From Kaistia sp. 32K (GTDB lineage: Bacteria > Pseudomonadota > Alphaproteobacteria > Rhizobiales > Kaistiaceae), in contig NZ_AP024269.1 of NCBI RefSeq assembly GCF_016629525.1, forward strand, positions 3,720,001 to 3,784,000: a stretch of DNA of 64,000 bases. The letters run 5' to 3'. The notes below the pieces were generated by a model. The model saw only the letters and a program-made list of their open reading frames with translations, ran no database searches and was not told the DNA's origin. A program made the translations under genes and the position numbers. Below, piece after piece: positions 8,956 through 17,255 of the stretch (positions are counted from its first letter, which is position 1; each line of letters opens with the position of its first letter).

Positions 8956-9607
8956 GGACGATCCGCCCGTCGGACAGGGGGAGGATGCGATCGGCGCGGC
9001 GCGAGACCGCCTCGCTATGGGTCGCAACCAACACTGCCGTGCCGCCGGCGCAGAGATCGGAGAGACGGCGCAGCACGAGGCGCTCGGTCTCGGCGTCGAC
9101 CTGACCCGTCGGCTCGTCACAGAGCAGGATCTCCGCCTGCTGCGCCATCGCGACGGCGAGGCCGGCCCGCGCCGCCTCGCCGCCGGAAAGCTCGCGAGGC
9201 AGGGCGTCGGCGAGCGTTGCGAGCCCGAGCCCGTCCAGAATGGCGTCCGCCCCGGCCGATGGCCGGTCTGACAGGCCGCATTGCAGACGCATCTGGTCGC
9301 GCAGCCTCAGGTGATCGAACAAATTGCCTGTCTGCATGAGCACGCCGATATGCCGGGCCCGGATGCGGGCGCGCTCGGCCTCCGGCCGGCGGGTGATGCG
9401 CTGGCCGAGCACGTCGACGGTGCCGCCATCCGGGTCGTCCAGCCCGGCGAGGCAGGCGAGCAAGGTCGACTTGCCGCTGCCGGACGGCCCCCGGAGCGCC
9501 ACGAACTCCCCGGCCGAAAGGACGAGATCGACGCCACGCAGCGCCGCCACCTCGTCGTCGCCACGATGGAAGAAGCGATAGAGCTCATGGGCGACGAGCA
9601 CGTTCAT
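8942..9607 (-). CDS. ABC transporter ATP-binding protein, LolD/MacB-like (first of two)
   Basis: This 221-residue ATPase has Walker A GPSGSGKST, Q-loop LMQTGNLFD, signature LSGGEAARAG, Walker B ILLCDEPTGQVD and switch ATHSE. The signature and switch differ slightly from its downstream partner (EAARAG for QAQR, and His followed by Ser). It begins one base after the stop of the secreted-protein gene, so the operon is tightly packed. It likely powers the FtsX-type permease; the transported or signalling molecule is unknown. Confidence 0.88.
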   Translation of the reverse strand: MNVLVAHELYRFFHRGDDEVAALRGVDLVLSAGEFVALRGPSGSGKSTLLACLAGLDDPDGGTVDVLGQRITRRPEAERARIRARHIGVLMQTGNLFDHLRLRDQMRLQCGLSDRPSAGADAILDGLGLATLADALPRELSGGEAARAGLAVAMAQQAEILLCDEPTGQVDAETERLVLRRLSDLCAGGTAVLVATHSEAVSRRADRILPLSDGRIVHVQR

Positions 9608-9608
9608 G

Positions 9609-10187
9609 TCACGGCCAGCGGAGCGAATTCGAGATCAGCTGCCACTGATCGGCATTGTCGGCCCCGGCCGGCGCGGCCAGGTCGAGCGTGATCGTCTTGC
9701 CCTGGTTGAAGAAGACGAAGCGTTCATGCTCGAGCCGGACCTGCTTGCCGGTGACGGCGTTCGGCTCGGAATTGGCGAGATAGGCGATGCGCAGCGCCGG
9801 TCCGCCCTTGAGCCGGACGTCCTGCATCTTGCCCAGCTTGACCGCGTGGCCGCTCTTCTCCAGCGCCGCGACCTCGTCCGCCCTGGCGCTGGCGGCCTTC
9901 GGAGCCGCGGCGGCCGTGCCGACGATCATCTCGATCTGATCATATTTGTCGAAGAAGCGGGTGCCGTTCGGGATCTCCACCCGCGACCAGCCCTCCGGCA
10001 CCTTGACCTTGAATCCGGCCGGCGCCTGGTAGTCGATGAAGACCTGGTCGTCGGGAATGTCGCCGGGCGGGTTCCGCTCCGGCGCCACCAGCTTTTCCTG
10101 GGCGATGGCGAGCCCGCCCGGCGCGCCGCCAAGGCTGGCGACGGCGACAAGGAGAACCAGGGCACCGCCCCTGAACCTGCTCTTCAT
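9609..10187 (-). CDS. Secreted protein of unknown function, first gene of the FtsX-type ABC operon
   Basis: This 192-residue protein has a signal peptide with a hydrophobic core LVLLVAVASLGG and probable cleavage after LAIA near residue 29. The mature part (FKVKVPEGWSRVEI, then TRFFDKYDQIEMIVG) resembles the PsbP-like or DUF1795 fold, small proteins that bind partners or ligands in the envelope. No lipobox cysteine is present. It starts the operon, with its stop one base from the first ATPase, and may act as a periplasmic partner of the transporter. Function is not known. Confidence 0.75.
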   Translation of the reverse strand: MKSRFRGGALVLLVAVASLGGAPGGLAIAQEKLVAPERNPPGDIPDDQVFIDYQAPAGFKVKVPEGWSRVEIPNGTRFFDKYDQIEMIVGTAAAAPKAASARADEVAALEKSGHAVKLGKMQDVRLKGGPALRIAYLANSEPNAVTGKQVRLEHERFVFFNQGKTITLDLAAPAGADNADQWQLISNSLRWP

Positions 10188-10361
10188 GATCCCCTCCCGG
10201 AGAAGCCTGTTTTCCGATTGGCGGATCGTCCGACATCAAACTGGCCGGGACCTGACGGGCCGCTTACGGATCCGACAGGTTCAAGGCGAGATCCGGCCTG
10301 ACGGGAGCGGCCGGCCGCCTGGGGCAGCCAGCCGCGACGCCGGCATCGGGGACTTGCGGCA

Positions 10362-11153
10362 CTAGTCGCCGCGGTCAATCAGCGCCGCCCGGTCGTCCTG
10401 CTTCGCCGTCATGAAGACGACGATGGCGGAGATGCAGAGCAGAAAGATCGTGCTGGTCAGGATCGTGCCCATGCCGAGCCCGCCATATTCGAGCGGCTGC
10501 GACAGCAGATCGCCGAAAGACGCGCCGAGCGGGCGGGTCAGGATATAGGCGAGCCAGAAGGCCAGAACGCCATCGATGTTGAAGAGGTAGTAGGCCAGCG
10601 CGATGGCGCCGATGACGCCGCCGAAGATCAGCCCCGTCGTCAGGTAGCCGAGGTCGAAATACTCGGCCACCAGATCGCCCGCCGCCGTGCCGAGAGCGAA
10701 GGTGAACAGGATCGCCAGCCAGTAGAACAGCTCGCGCCGCGTGGTGAAGACGGTGTGGATCGACAGCGTCCGTTCCGAGGCATACCAGAGGCCGAAGGTG
10801 GCGAGCAGCAGGCCGCTGAACAGGACGGTCGAAATCGTCAGCGGCACGCCGAAATTGTCGGTGAGATTGTCGGTCACCAGCGTGCCGACGATGCTGATCA
10901 GGACGACGGCGAGCCAGTAGGCCCAGGGCACGTAACGCTTCTGGGCGAATTGCGCGACGAGGGCGACGACCAGGATCGCCGCCATCAGCAGCGAGGTCGC
11001 CGTCAGGCCGAGCCCCATGTTGACGGCCAGATAATCCGCCGCCGTTTCGCCCATGGTGACGGCCATCAGCTTGATCAGCCAGAAATCAACGGTGACGTCG
11101 GGAACACGGTTGGCGGGCGAGCCGTCCGCCGCGCTCGGCGATGAGAAGGACAT
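10362..11153 (-). CDS. DUF347-repeat integral membrane protein (COG4705-like)
   Basis: This 263-residue protein is almost entirely hydrophobic and contains repeated segments of the DUF347 type: VDFWLIKLMAVTMGETAADYL at the start, then RRELFYWLAILFTFALGTAAGDL and VLAFWLAYILTRPLGASFGDL, each ending in a conserved G-(D/E) motif. The family is a bacterial membrane protein of unknown function, sometimes linked to metal or copper resistance clusters. The ATG at 11153 is chosen because AAGG lies nine bases upstream. It follows a small secreted protein gene and a two-component system on the same strand. Confidence 0.8.
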   Translation of the reverse strand: MSFSSPSAADGSPANRVPDVTVDFWLIKLMAVTMGETAADYLAVNMGLGLTATSLLMAAILVVALVAQFAQKRYVPWAYWLAVVLISIVGTLVTDNLTDNFGVPLTISTVLFSGLLLATFGLWYASERTLSIHTVFTTRRELFYWLAILFTFALGTAAGDLVAEYFDLGYLTTGLIFGGVIGAIALAYYLFNIDGVLAFWLAYILTRPLGASFGDLLSQPLEYGGLGMGTILTSTIFLLCISAIVVFMTAKQDDRAALIDRGD

Positions 11154-11192
11154 GTTTCGCATCCTTGCTTCAGGGCTTGATTGGGAGGGCCG

Positions 11193-11510
11193 CTATTTGC
11201 CGAGGATCGCCATGCCCTGCTTGAAGAAGGCATCGGCGCGCTTGTCGTCGTCGGCGTTGCAGCGTTCGACCCCCTTGGCCTCGAGCTCGTCGAGCTTGGC
11301 CTGATCGGCCGCCGAGAGCGTCACGCCGGCCTTGGCCGCGCGAAGCTGCGCCAGCATGTCCTCGCAGGGCACCGCGGCGGCGGCGCTGGCGAGCGGCGCG
11401 GCGAGCAATGCGGCGCCGAACACGATTGCGGCCAGCATCAGGCTCGCATAAAGGCGGCCGAGCGACGCATTGTCGGCACCGCGGGTCTGGTTCTCGTCGA
11501 TTGCGGGCAT
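11193..11510 (-). CDS. Small exported protein with two cysteines, unknown function
   Basis: This 105-residue protein has a hydrophobic segment (LMLAAIVFGAALLAAPLASAAAA) at about residues 24-46, a signal peptide or anchor. The mature part has two cysteines, one near its start (VPCEDM) and one near its end (VERCNADDD), which could form a disulfide. The ATG at 11510 follows GGGAT. It lies about 40 bases before the DUF347 gene and downstream of the two-component genes, so it may belong to their regulon. No family is recognised. Confidence 0.65.
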   Translation of the reverse strand: MPAIDENQTRGADNASLGRLYASLMLAAIVFGAALLAAPLASAAAAVPCEDMLAQLRAAKAGVTLSAADQAKLDELEAKGVERCNADDDKRADAFFKQGMAILGK

Positions 11511-11650
11511 GGCAGGATCCCTTTCGACCGGCTGTCGGGCCGGCTTTGCCGGGAGTCTGCTGACGGTCGTCCGCTCCCGGTGGAACCGGGATAGCCGAGC
11601 CCCCATACCCCGACCTGACGGGCTCCATACGGATCGGTATGAAAGCGAAA

Positions 11651-13027
11651 TCAGGCGGTCCGGCGCGGCGGCAGGTTGGGGAACTCGATGGTGACGCAGA
11701 GGCCCGGCTGGTTGTCGGAGAGCACCAGCCTGGCGCCATGCAGGTCCGCCACCGCCTTCACCAGGCTGAGGCCGAGGCCGGAACCCGGCGTCGTCCGGCT
11801 CTTTTCCAGGCGATAGAGCCGGCGCAGCACGTTGGCCCGTTCGCTTTCGGGGATGCCCGGCCCGTCATCGGTGACGCACAGCGTCGTTGCGGCATCCGTC
11901 GCCGCCACGCGAAGGCCGATGCGCGTGCCAGCAGGACCGTGGATCATCGCGTTCTCGACCAGATTGGCGCACATCTGCAAAAGCAGCTGCCGGTCGCCGG
12001 AAATGGCGTGAGAAACGTCCCCGGCCTCGAAATGCAGCGTGCGGCCGCTTTCTCCCGCCACCTCGACATAAGCCTCGGCGATCGCAGCCGCGACGTCGCC
12101 GAGCCGGACCGGGGCAAAACGGGCCTTGCGCGCGCCGGCCTCGATCTGGGCAATCCGCAGCAGGGCGTCGAAGGTGGCATTGATCCGGTCGCTTTCGGCG
12201 TCGGCTTCTTCCAGTTCCGCCGCGACGGGTTCGCCCGCCTCCTGCTTGCCGAGTGCTGCCCGGATCGTCAGCTTCAGCCGGTTCAGCGGCGTCTTCAGAT
12301 CATGCGCGATATCGGCCGCGACCTGCCTCATGCCCTCGAACAGGCCGGACAGACGGTCGAGCGTGTCGTTGATGCGGACGGAGAGCACGTCAACGTCGTC
12401 GCCATTGCCGATGAGCGGAATGCGCGCGCCGAGTTCGCCCTCGGAGATCCGGGCCATCGTGCCGGCGATCGCGTCCATGCGCCGTTGCAGGCGCCGCGCC
12501 AGGATCCAGCCGCCGGCGACCGCGACGAGCAGCGCGACCAGGGTCGCCCACATGAAGGTGACGGCGGTGATCGCGCCGACGGTCTCGATCTCGGCGTAGC
12601 TCTTGCCGACGACGAGGCGGTAGCCGCTGCCGATATCGCCGGCGAGCAGCCGGTAGCGGGCGGCGCCATCGAGGCCAAGATCGCTTCCCGCCGCCGTCGA
12701 CCAGCCGAGCGGCACCGCCCTTTGCGCGATATTGCCGACGAGCCGGGCCCCGCCCCTTCCCGTCAGCAGGAAGATCTGATCGGCCGCGCGCGCCACCGCG
12801 ACATGGTTCTGCACCAGGCCGATCAGATCCTCGATATCGTTGTCGCCATAGGAGGCGGCGAGGACGGCATAGGTTTCGCCGACATCCCGGTCGAGCTTGG
12901 CCACCAGGTTTTGCCGCACCGCCTGCACGGCGACGAGGCTGGCGACGACGAAGGCGACGAGAAACAGGGCGGAGAAGATGACGGCCAGTCGGAACGGCGT
13001 GCTGCGGAGCAGCCTAGCGCGGCGCAT
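11651..13027 (-). CDS. Sensor histidine kinase (HAMP, HisKA, HATPase)
   Basis: This 458-residue inner-membrane sensor has two membrane segments, near residues 13-35 and 155-175, bounding a periplasmic sensing domain. A HAMP region follows, then the H-box DIAHDLKTPLNRLK near residue 240, an N-box LVENAMIHGP, G1 DDGPGIPE and G2 GSGLGLSLVKAV. It is the partner of the OmpR-type regulator, whose gene overlaps it by 14 bases. Kinases of this layout are often metal or envelope sensors; the signal is unknown. Confidence 0.92.
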   Translation of the reverse strand: MRRARLLRSTPFRLAVIFSALFLVAFVVASLVAVQAVRQNLVAKLDRDVGETYAVLAASYGDNDIEDLIGLVQNHVAVARAADQIFLLTGRGGARLVGNIAQRAVPLGWSTAAGSDLGLDGAARYRLLAGDIGSGYRLVVGKSYAEIETVGAITAVTFMWATLVALLVAVAGGWILARRLQRRMDAIAGTMARISEGELGARIPLIGNGDDVDVLSVRINDTLDRLSGLFEGMRQVAADIAHDLKTPLNRLKLTIRAALGKQEAGEPVAAELEEADAESDRINATFDALLRIAQIEAGARKARFAPVRLGDVAAAIAEAYVEVAGESGRTLHFEAGDVSHAISGDRQLLLQMCANLVENAMIHGPAGTRIGLRVAATDAATTLCVTDDGPGIPESERANVLRRLYRLEKSRTTPGSGLGLSLVKAVADLHGARLVLSDNQPGLCVTIEFPNLPPRRTA

Positions 13028-13691
13028 GGATGCTGTAGCCGATGTTTCGGATCGTCTGCAGCAGCGGCACGTCGAAGGGCTTGTCGATCTTGGCGCGCAG
13101 CCGGCTGATATGCGTTTCCACGACGCTGGTCTTCGGGTCGAAGTGGAAGTCCCAGACCCGCTCCAGCAGCATCGTGCGGGTCACGACCCGTCCCTCGTTG
13201 CGCATCAGCACCTCCAGCAGCGTGAATTCGCGCGGCTGCAGGTCGATCCGCTGTCCGGAGCGGGTGGCGGTCCGCTTGATCAGGTCCAGTTCCAGATCGG
13301 CCGTCCGGAGCACCGTCTTGTGTTCCTGGACCGGCGGGCGGCGCAGCAGCGCGTTGACCCGCGCCATCAGTTCCGAGAAGGCGAACGGCTTGACGAGGTA
13401 GTCGTCGGCGCCTGCCTCCAGCCCCTCGACGCGGTCATCGACCCCGCCCATCGCGGTGAGGAATATGGCGGGCGACTTCACCCCGGCGGCGCGAATGGCC
13501 TTCAAAAGCGACAGGCCGTCGAGCCCGGGCAGCATCCGGTCGATGACCAGCACGTCATAGGGTTCGTTGGCCGCGAGCGTCAGCGCATCCAGTCCCTGCG
13601 CCACCGCATCGCAGACATGACCGGCCTCGGTGAAACCCTTCACGAGATAGTCCGACGTCCGGGCGTCATCCTCGATCACCAGCAGTTTCAT
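13014..13691 (-). CDS. OmpR/PhoB-family response regulator
   Basis: This 225-residue regulator has a receiver with acidic pair E7-D8-D9, phosphoacceptor Asp51 in VLVIDRMLPG and the conserved Lys in YLVKPF, followed by a winged-helix domain with the typical VVETHISRLRAKID recognition helix. It resembles the CusR/IrlR branch. Its 3' end overlaps the kinase gene, so the two are translationally coupled. Targets may include the exported and DUF347 genes downstream (inference). Confidence 0.93.
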   Translation of the reverse strand: MKLLVIEDDARTSDYLVKGFTEAGHVCDAVAQGLDALTLAANEPYDVLVIDRMLPGLDGLSLLKAIRAAGVKSPAIFLTAMGGVDDRVEGLEAGADDYLVKPFAFSELMARVNALLRRPPVQEHKTVLRTADLELDLIKRTATRSGQRIDLQPREFTLLEVLMRNEGRVVTRTMLLERVWDFHFDPKTSVVETHISRLRAKIDKPFDVPLLQTIRNIGYSIHAPR

Positions 13692-13919
13692 GCCCGGTCC
13701 TCCGTCATGGCCGCGAGAACAGGCACAGGCAGGCCCCGAGATGGGATCACGTCCGCAACTCCCTCTCCAGCATATGGGACCGAATACCGCCGAGGCCCCT
13801 GTCGCTCAACATACGCTTTCGTAAGGCGCGCGGCATGAATGCGACACCGGCAGATGACCTCGTCTGAGTTCTCTTGATAAACGTGGTACGCAAAGCAGAA
13901 TACGCACGCCGGAGCTCCG

Positions 13920-14513
13920 ATGGCCGCCTTTATCGTCGATATGGACAAGGTCCGGACCTTTGCCGGCCCTGAGGACTTCTACGACTGGCTGAGCAGGAAC
14001 CATGCTTCCGAGACGGAAGTGTGGGTCCGGCTGCACAAGAAGGATTCCGGGATACCCTCGATCACGGCCAAGGAGGCGGTAGACGTCGTCCTGTGTTGGG
14101 GCTGGATCGACGCCATCCGCAAGGGTCTGGACCAGACGAGCTTCCTCCAGCGCTACACCCCGCGCGGCAAGAAGAGCGTCTGGAGCCAGGTCAATGTCGA
14201 CAATGTCGGACGGCTGGTCGACGAAGGCCGCATGACCGAACACGGCCTGAAACACGTCGAAGCCGCCAAGGCGGATGGCCGATGGAACAAGGCCTACCGC
14301 ATCAGCGGCGCCGAGATCCCTGCCGATCTGCTGGCGGCGATCGAGGCCGACCCGCTGGCAAAGGCAACGTTCGACGGTCTCAGCGCGCAAAACCGCTTCG
14401 CGCTGATCTTCCGGCTGAACAATCTGAAGACCGAGGCCGGCCGCCAGAAACGCATCGCCGCCTTCGTCGACATGCTCCGACGCGGCGAGGCGATACACCC
14501 GCAGAAGAAATAG
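13920..14513 (+). CDS. YdeI/OmpD-associated family protein
   Basis: This 197-residue cytoplasmic protein has FYDWLSRNHASETEVWVRLHKK at the start, ALDV-type helix followed by CWGWIDAIRKGLD, then RYTPRGKKSVWSQVN, all hallmarks of the YdeI/OmpD-associated (bacteriocin-protection) family. Biochemical role is undefined; members confer tolerance to some antimicrobial peptides. It is a stand-alone gene between the divergent response regulator and a convergent MFS gene. Confidence 0.85.
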   Translation: MAAFIVDMDKVRTFAGPEDFYDWLSRNHASETEVWVRLHKKDSGIPSITAKEAVDVVLCWGWIDAIRKGLDQTSFLQRYTPRGKKSVWSQVNVDNVGRLVDEGRMTEHGLKHVEAAKADGRWNKAYRISGAEIPADLLAAIEADPLAKATFDGLSAQNRFALIFRLNNLKTEAGRQKRIAAFVDMLRRGEAIHPQKK

Positions 14514-14653
14514 GCCGGGCCGCCATTGGCCTCGCCAGCCTCGCGATCGGCCATTGCCAAAGGCGTTTCGCCGCTTCCGCGTGAACATCTGCCCCATCGC
14601 GGACAAAAGCCCGGCGAGTGACGCCATCGACGGTGCCGGCCGCATCACCAATC

Positions 14654-15847
14654 TTAGGGATCAGAGCGCGCGGATGGATATGCTGAAGCCGTTTCCGGCT
14701 GGGGCGGAACGCTGTGGGCAACGAGCTTTCCGCGCGCCAGTACGACAACGCCGACTATAGTCGAAGCCAGCACGAGCCAGATCATTCGATCGAATTGGTC
14801 GCCCTCGACCAAACGGCCTGAGACGGCTGGCGCCAGTGACGAAATCAGTGTCGACCACCCCATGATGGCCGCGGCGAGCCCACCGGTGCCGTCCACCTTC
14901 ATCGCGAGGGCCGTGAGGAATGGCCCCACGAAGACAAAGAAGAAAAACATGACAACGAGGCTGGAAATGTAGACCGCTGGCGTCGTTGAAAGCGTGAGCA
15001 TCGCACACCCTCCGCCGAAGCAAAGTATGCCCGCCACAGCCAGCGTCCGCTCACGCCCGGGCTTGGCGAGAGCCAGCGCGGCGACCCCGGCCGCGAGTCC
15101 CGCGAGAAGCGTAAATCCGAGGGCCTCCCCCACCTGGCTGACGGTTAGCCCGGACTTGACGCCAATTCTTTCAACAAAAGGCCAAACCGCCCCGCCGGCA
15201 AACAGATAGGCAACCGTGCCGATTGCGAGCGGGGACCGTCCTACCGTGGAGAGCCGCAACGGCGGCCCCGTTTCGTTCCGGCGCTCAGGCAGGGCCGTCG
15301 CAATGACGGCGCAGCCGATGGAGATCGCCGCGCTGAACCAGAAAAGCCAGCGAAAGCCGCCTTCCTGGGTCACGTTTCCGCCCACCACGACGACGCCCAC
15401 GCCGACCAACGTGACGACGACGGTTACGAGCGCTGACATGCGGTCCACGCGCGCCGCGGTAGCGAGGGCGGCAAAGCCCGCCAGGGCGACAAGCCCTGTG
15501 CTGGCGCCCACAAACAGGCGCCAGAAACAGATTGTCGCGAAGCTATCGCTCATGCCTGACGCAACATTGCCGATGATGGCCCCGGTCAGACCGAAAACGC
15601 CAAGGGTCCTGGTCCCGAACCGGCGCGGAAGGCGCGGAAAGCAAACGAGAACGATCGAGAAGATCAACGGCTCGATCGTGCCTACAACTCCGGCTTGGGA
15701 GCTCGAGAGCTTCAAGCCATCCATCAGCGCGCCTGTCTGCAGCGGGCCGAGGTTGATCGGCAGGGCCAGAAAGATGTTGATGCCGATAAGGCCGACAAGG
15801 AGCCAGATTTCGTCGAATTTCTGCCTCTTGGAACTGCGGCTCGCCAT
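14654..15847 (-). CDS. MFS transporter
   Basis: This 397-residue protein has about twelve hydrophobic segments and MFS features such as PRRFGTRTLG after helix 2. The best start is the ATG at 15847, which has a perfect AAGGAG six bases upstream. Codon use looks less biased than in the core genes, with more AAG/ATC alternatives and AT-ending codons. Neighbours (DUF3313 lipoprotein, monooxygenase, MarR) do not indicate the substrate. Confidence 0.82.
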   Translation of the reverse strand: MASRSSKRQKFDEIWLLVGLIGINIFLALPINLGPLQTGALMDGLKLSSSQAGVVGTIEPLIFSIVLVCFPRLPRRFGTRTLGVFGLTGAIIGNVASGMSDSFATICFWRLFVGASTGLVALAGFAALATAARVDRMSALVTVVVTLVGVGVVVVGGNVTQEGGFRWLFWFSAAISIGCAVIATALPERRNETGPPLRLSTVGRSPLAIGTVAYLFAGGAVWPFVERIGVKSGLTVSQVGEALGFTLLAGLAAGVAALALAKPGRERTLAVAGILCFGGGCAMLTLSTTPAVYISSLVVMFFFFVFVGPFLTALAMKVDGTGGLAAAIMGWSTLISSLAPAVSGRLVEGDQFDRMIWLVLASTIVGVVVLARGKLVAHSVPPQPETASAYPSARSDP

Positions 15848-16026
15848 GACTCTCCTTGGTCTGCCACCCATCCGATGGCCCGTTCCTGTCGTGTGGGTTT
15901 GGCTGTGGCCGATTGGGCGGCGTCAGGGGCCGAGATGGCGCAGTCAGCCGAGCCATGCGCGCGGCGACGGATGCCGCGAGGTTGGCTTCACGCGTCGATG
16001 GCGATCCCGCGTTCTCTCGCCCCCGT

Positions 16027-16947
16027 CTACTCTGTCCCGCGTTGAGCGACCTGGGATCTCGCGACGGCGTGTTCAGGCACCTTGTCGGTCCAGGCCGGCG
16101 GAAGACCCAACTCGCCGCCGACCAACCCTGGGAGGCCGGGTGCGCGGCCGAATGCCTCGCAGGCTGCATATTTGGATTGGCCTCCGAGTCCCGACCGAAC
16201 CCGGTGCAGTGGCGGAAGCGAGGGGCCACCTCCGAAGGGTGACTTCCCGATCAGCAGAATCTTGCTGAAATCATTGCCAAAAGATGCCGCCAAGCTATAG
16301 GCATCCCCCACACGAGAGACGCGTGCCTTATTGGCGAAAGAGTTCGCGCCCCGCGCCCAGACTATGCCTGCCTTCTGGGTGCCGTCCTTTCCAATAGCCT
16401 CGGCCTCGACGGACAGCCCTCCCAGTCCGATTGGAAGTCTCGGAACGCCAACGGGGAGAACAACGGAACTTCCCAAAGAGGCGACGGTCGAAAGGGCGGC
16501 GGCACCGGCATCTGTCGGAATGACGTTGGTTACGACCGCATGCACTGTGAGATCGGCCGGCTGATTTTCTGCAACGATCTCGAATCGGTCGCTTAGACGT
16601 ACGCACATCGCCCGGTCCAGCGTGTTGGTCACGAGGGCGCGGTCTTCGGCTTTGGCTATCGACTGAGTTGCCCTGGCCGAAAATGTCGTAGGCACAATCC
16701 TGACCGTTTTCGCGGACAATACGGCGGCACTATCGACGTGGATGTTTGCCTGCGTCACGTGCCCGTGGGTCGGAACAAGCTTGTCGTACGACGACAAGGA
16801 GCCAGCCTGCCACAATGGCGCTTTTGCGCAGCCTGTGAGGATGGCCAACAGAAGTATTGCCGTGGCAGATCGATATATTGCCTGTTTCGACGCGGGCCCT
16901 GCGATGTCTCTACCAATCGATTTGGCATTGTCGCCGTTGCTATTCAT
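16027..16947 (-). CDS. DUF3313 family lipoprotein
   Basis: This 306-residue protein has a membrane-insertion segment ending in the lipobox LTGC near residue 41, so it is probably a lipoprotein anchored after processing. The domain (SLSSYDKLVPTHG, VRIVPTTFSA, LRL/GLSVEAEA and KYAACEAFGRAPGLPGLVGG) matches the rhizobial DUF3313 family, including its C-terminal part. Function is unknown. The ATG at 16947 has GGAAAAGG seven bases upstream and overlaps the stop of a small upstream ORF in an ATGA arrangement. Confidence 0.78.
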   Translation of the reverse strand: MNSNGDNAKSIGRDIAGPASKQAIYRSATAILLLAILTGCAKAPLWQAGSLSSYDKLVPTHGHVTQANIHVDSAAVLSAKTVRIVPTTFSARATQSIAKAEDRALVTNTLDRAMCVRLSDRFEIVAENQPADLTVHAVVTNVIPTDAGAAALSTVASLGSSVVLPVGVPRLPIGLGGLSVEAEAIGKDGTQKAGIVWARGANSFANKARVSRVGDAYSLAASFGNDFSKILLIGKSPFGGGPSLPPLHRVRSGLGGQSKYAACEAFGRAPGLPGLVGGELGLPPAWTDKVPEHAVARSQVAQRGTE

Positions 16948-17180
16948 AGCCACGCCTTTTCCATTGAGATCAATACACGCTTCGAATGGATGGAATGATC
17001 AGCATCTATACTGATTGATATTGTCGAAGGCAGATGATCTACGGCAAAGCCTGGCGACCTTTCGGCCGCGACTGCAACGGGAGTCGAGAATACAACGGCA
17101 TTGATCATGAAAAATGCCGGTCGCAATACGCAGGTTGCGACATAGAGTATTATTTCTGGACTTCGTGCTGTCATCTTCAT
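16944..17180 (-). CDS. Possible small exported protein, translationally coupled to the DUF3313 gene
   Basis: This 78-residue ORF has a hydrophobic N-terminus (IILYVATCVLRPAFFMINAVV) ending at AVAAE, like a signal peptide, and a short polar mature part. GAGG lies eight bases before the ATG at 17180, and its TGA overlaps the next ATG as ATGA, both signs of real translation. No family is recognised, and the surrounding sequence is AT-rich with no other gene up to 17255, so it may still be a chance ORF. Confidence 0.4.
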   Translation of the reverse strand: MKMTARSPEIILYVATCVLRPAFFMINAVVFSTPVAVAAERSPGFAVDHLPSTISISIDADHSIHSKRVLISMEKAWL

Positions 17181-17255
17181 GGGGTAGCCTCGTGTATTCG
17201 CAAGGAAACTGCCCGAAAACTCGAGCCAGGGCGCGATTGAGCACCAGCAAATACA

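Noticed and set aside
13688..13948. 86-residue minus-strand ORF upstream of the response regulator
   Set aside because: It overlaps the start of the YdeI-like gene, has no good ribosome binding site seen and no family features.
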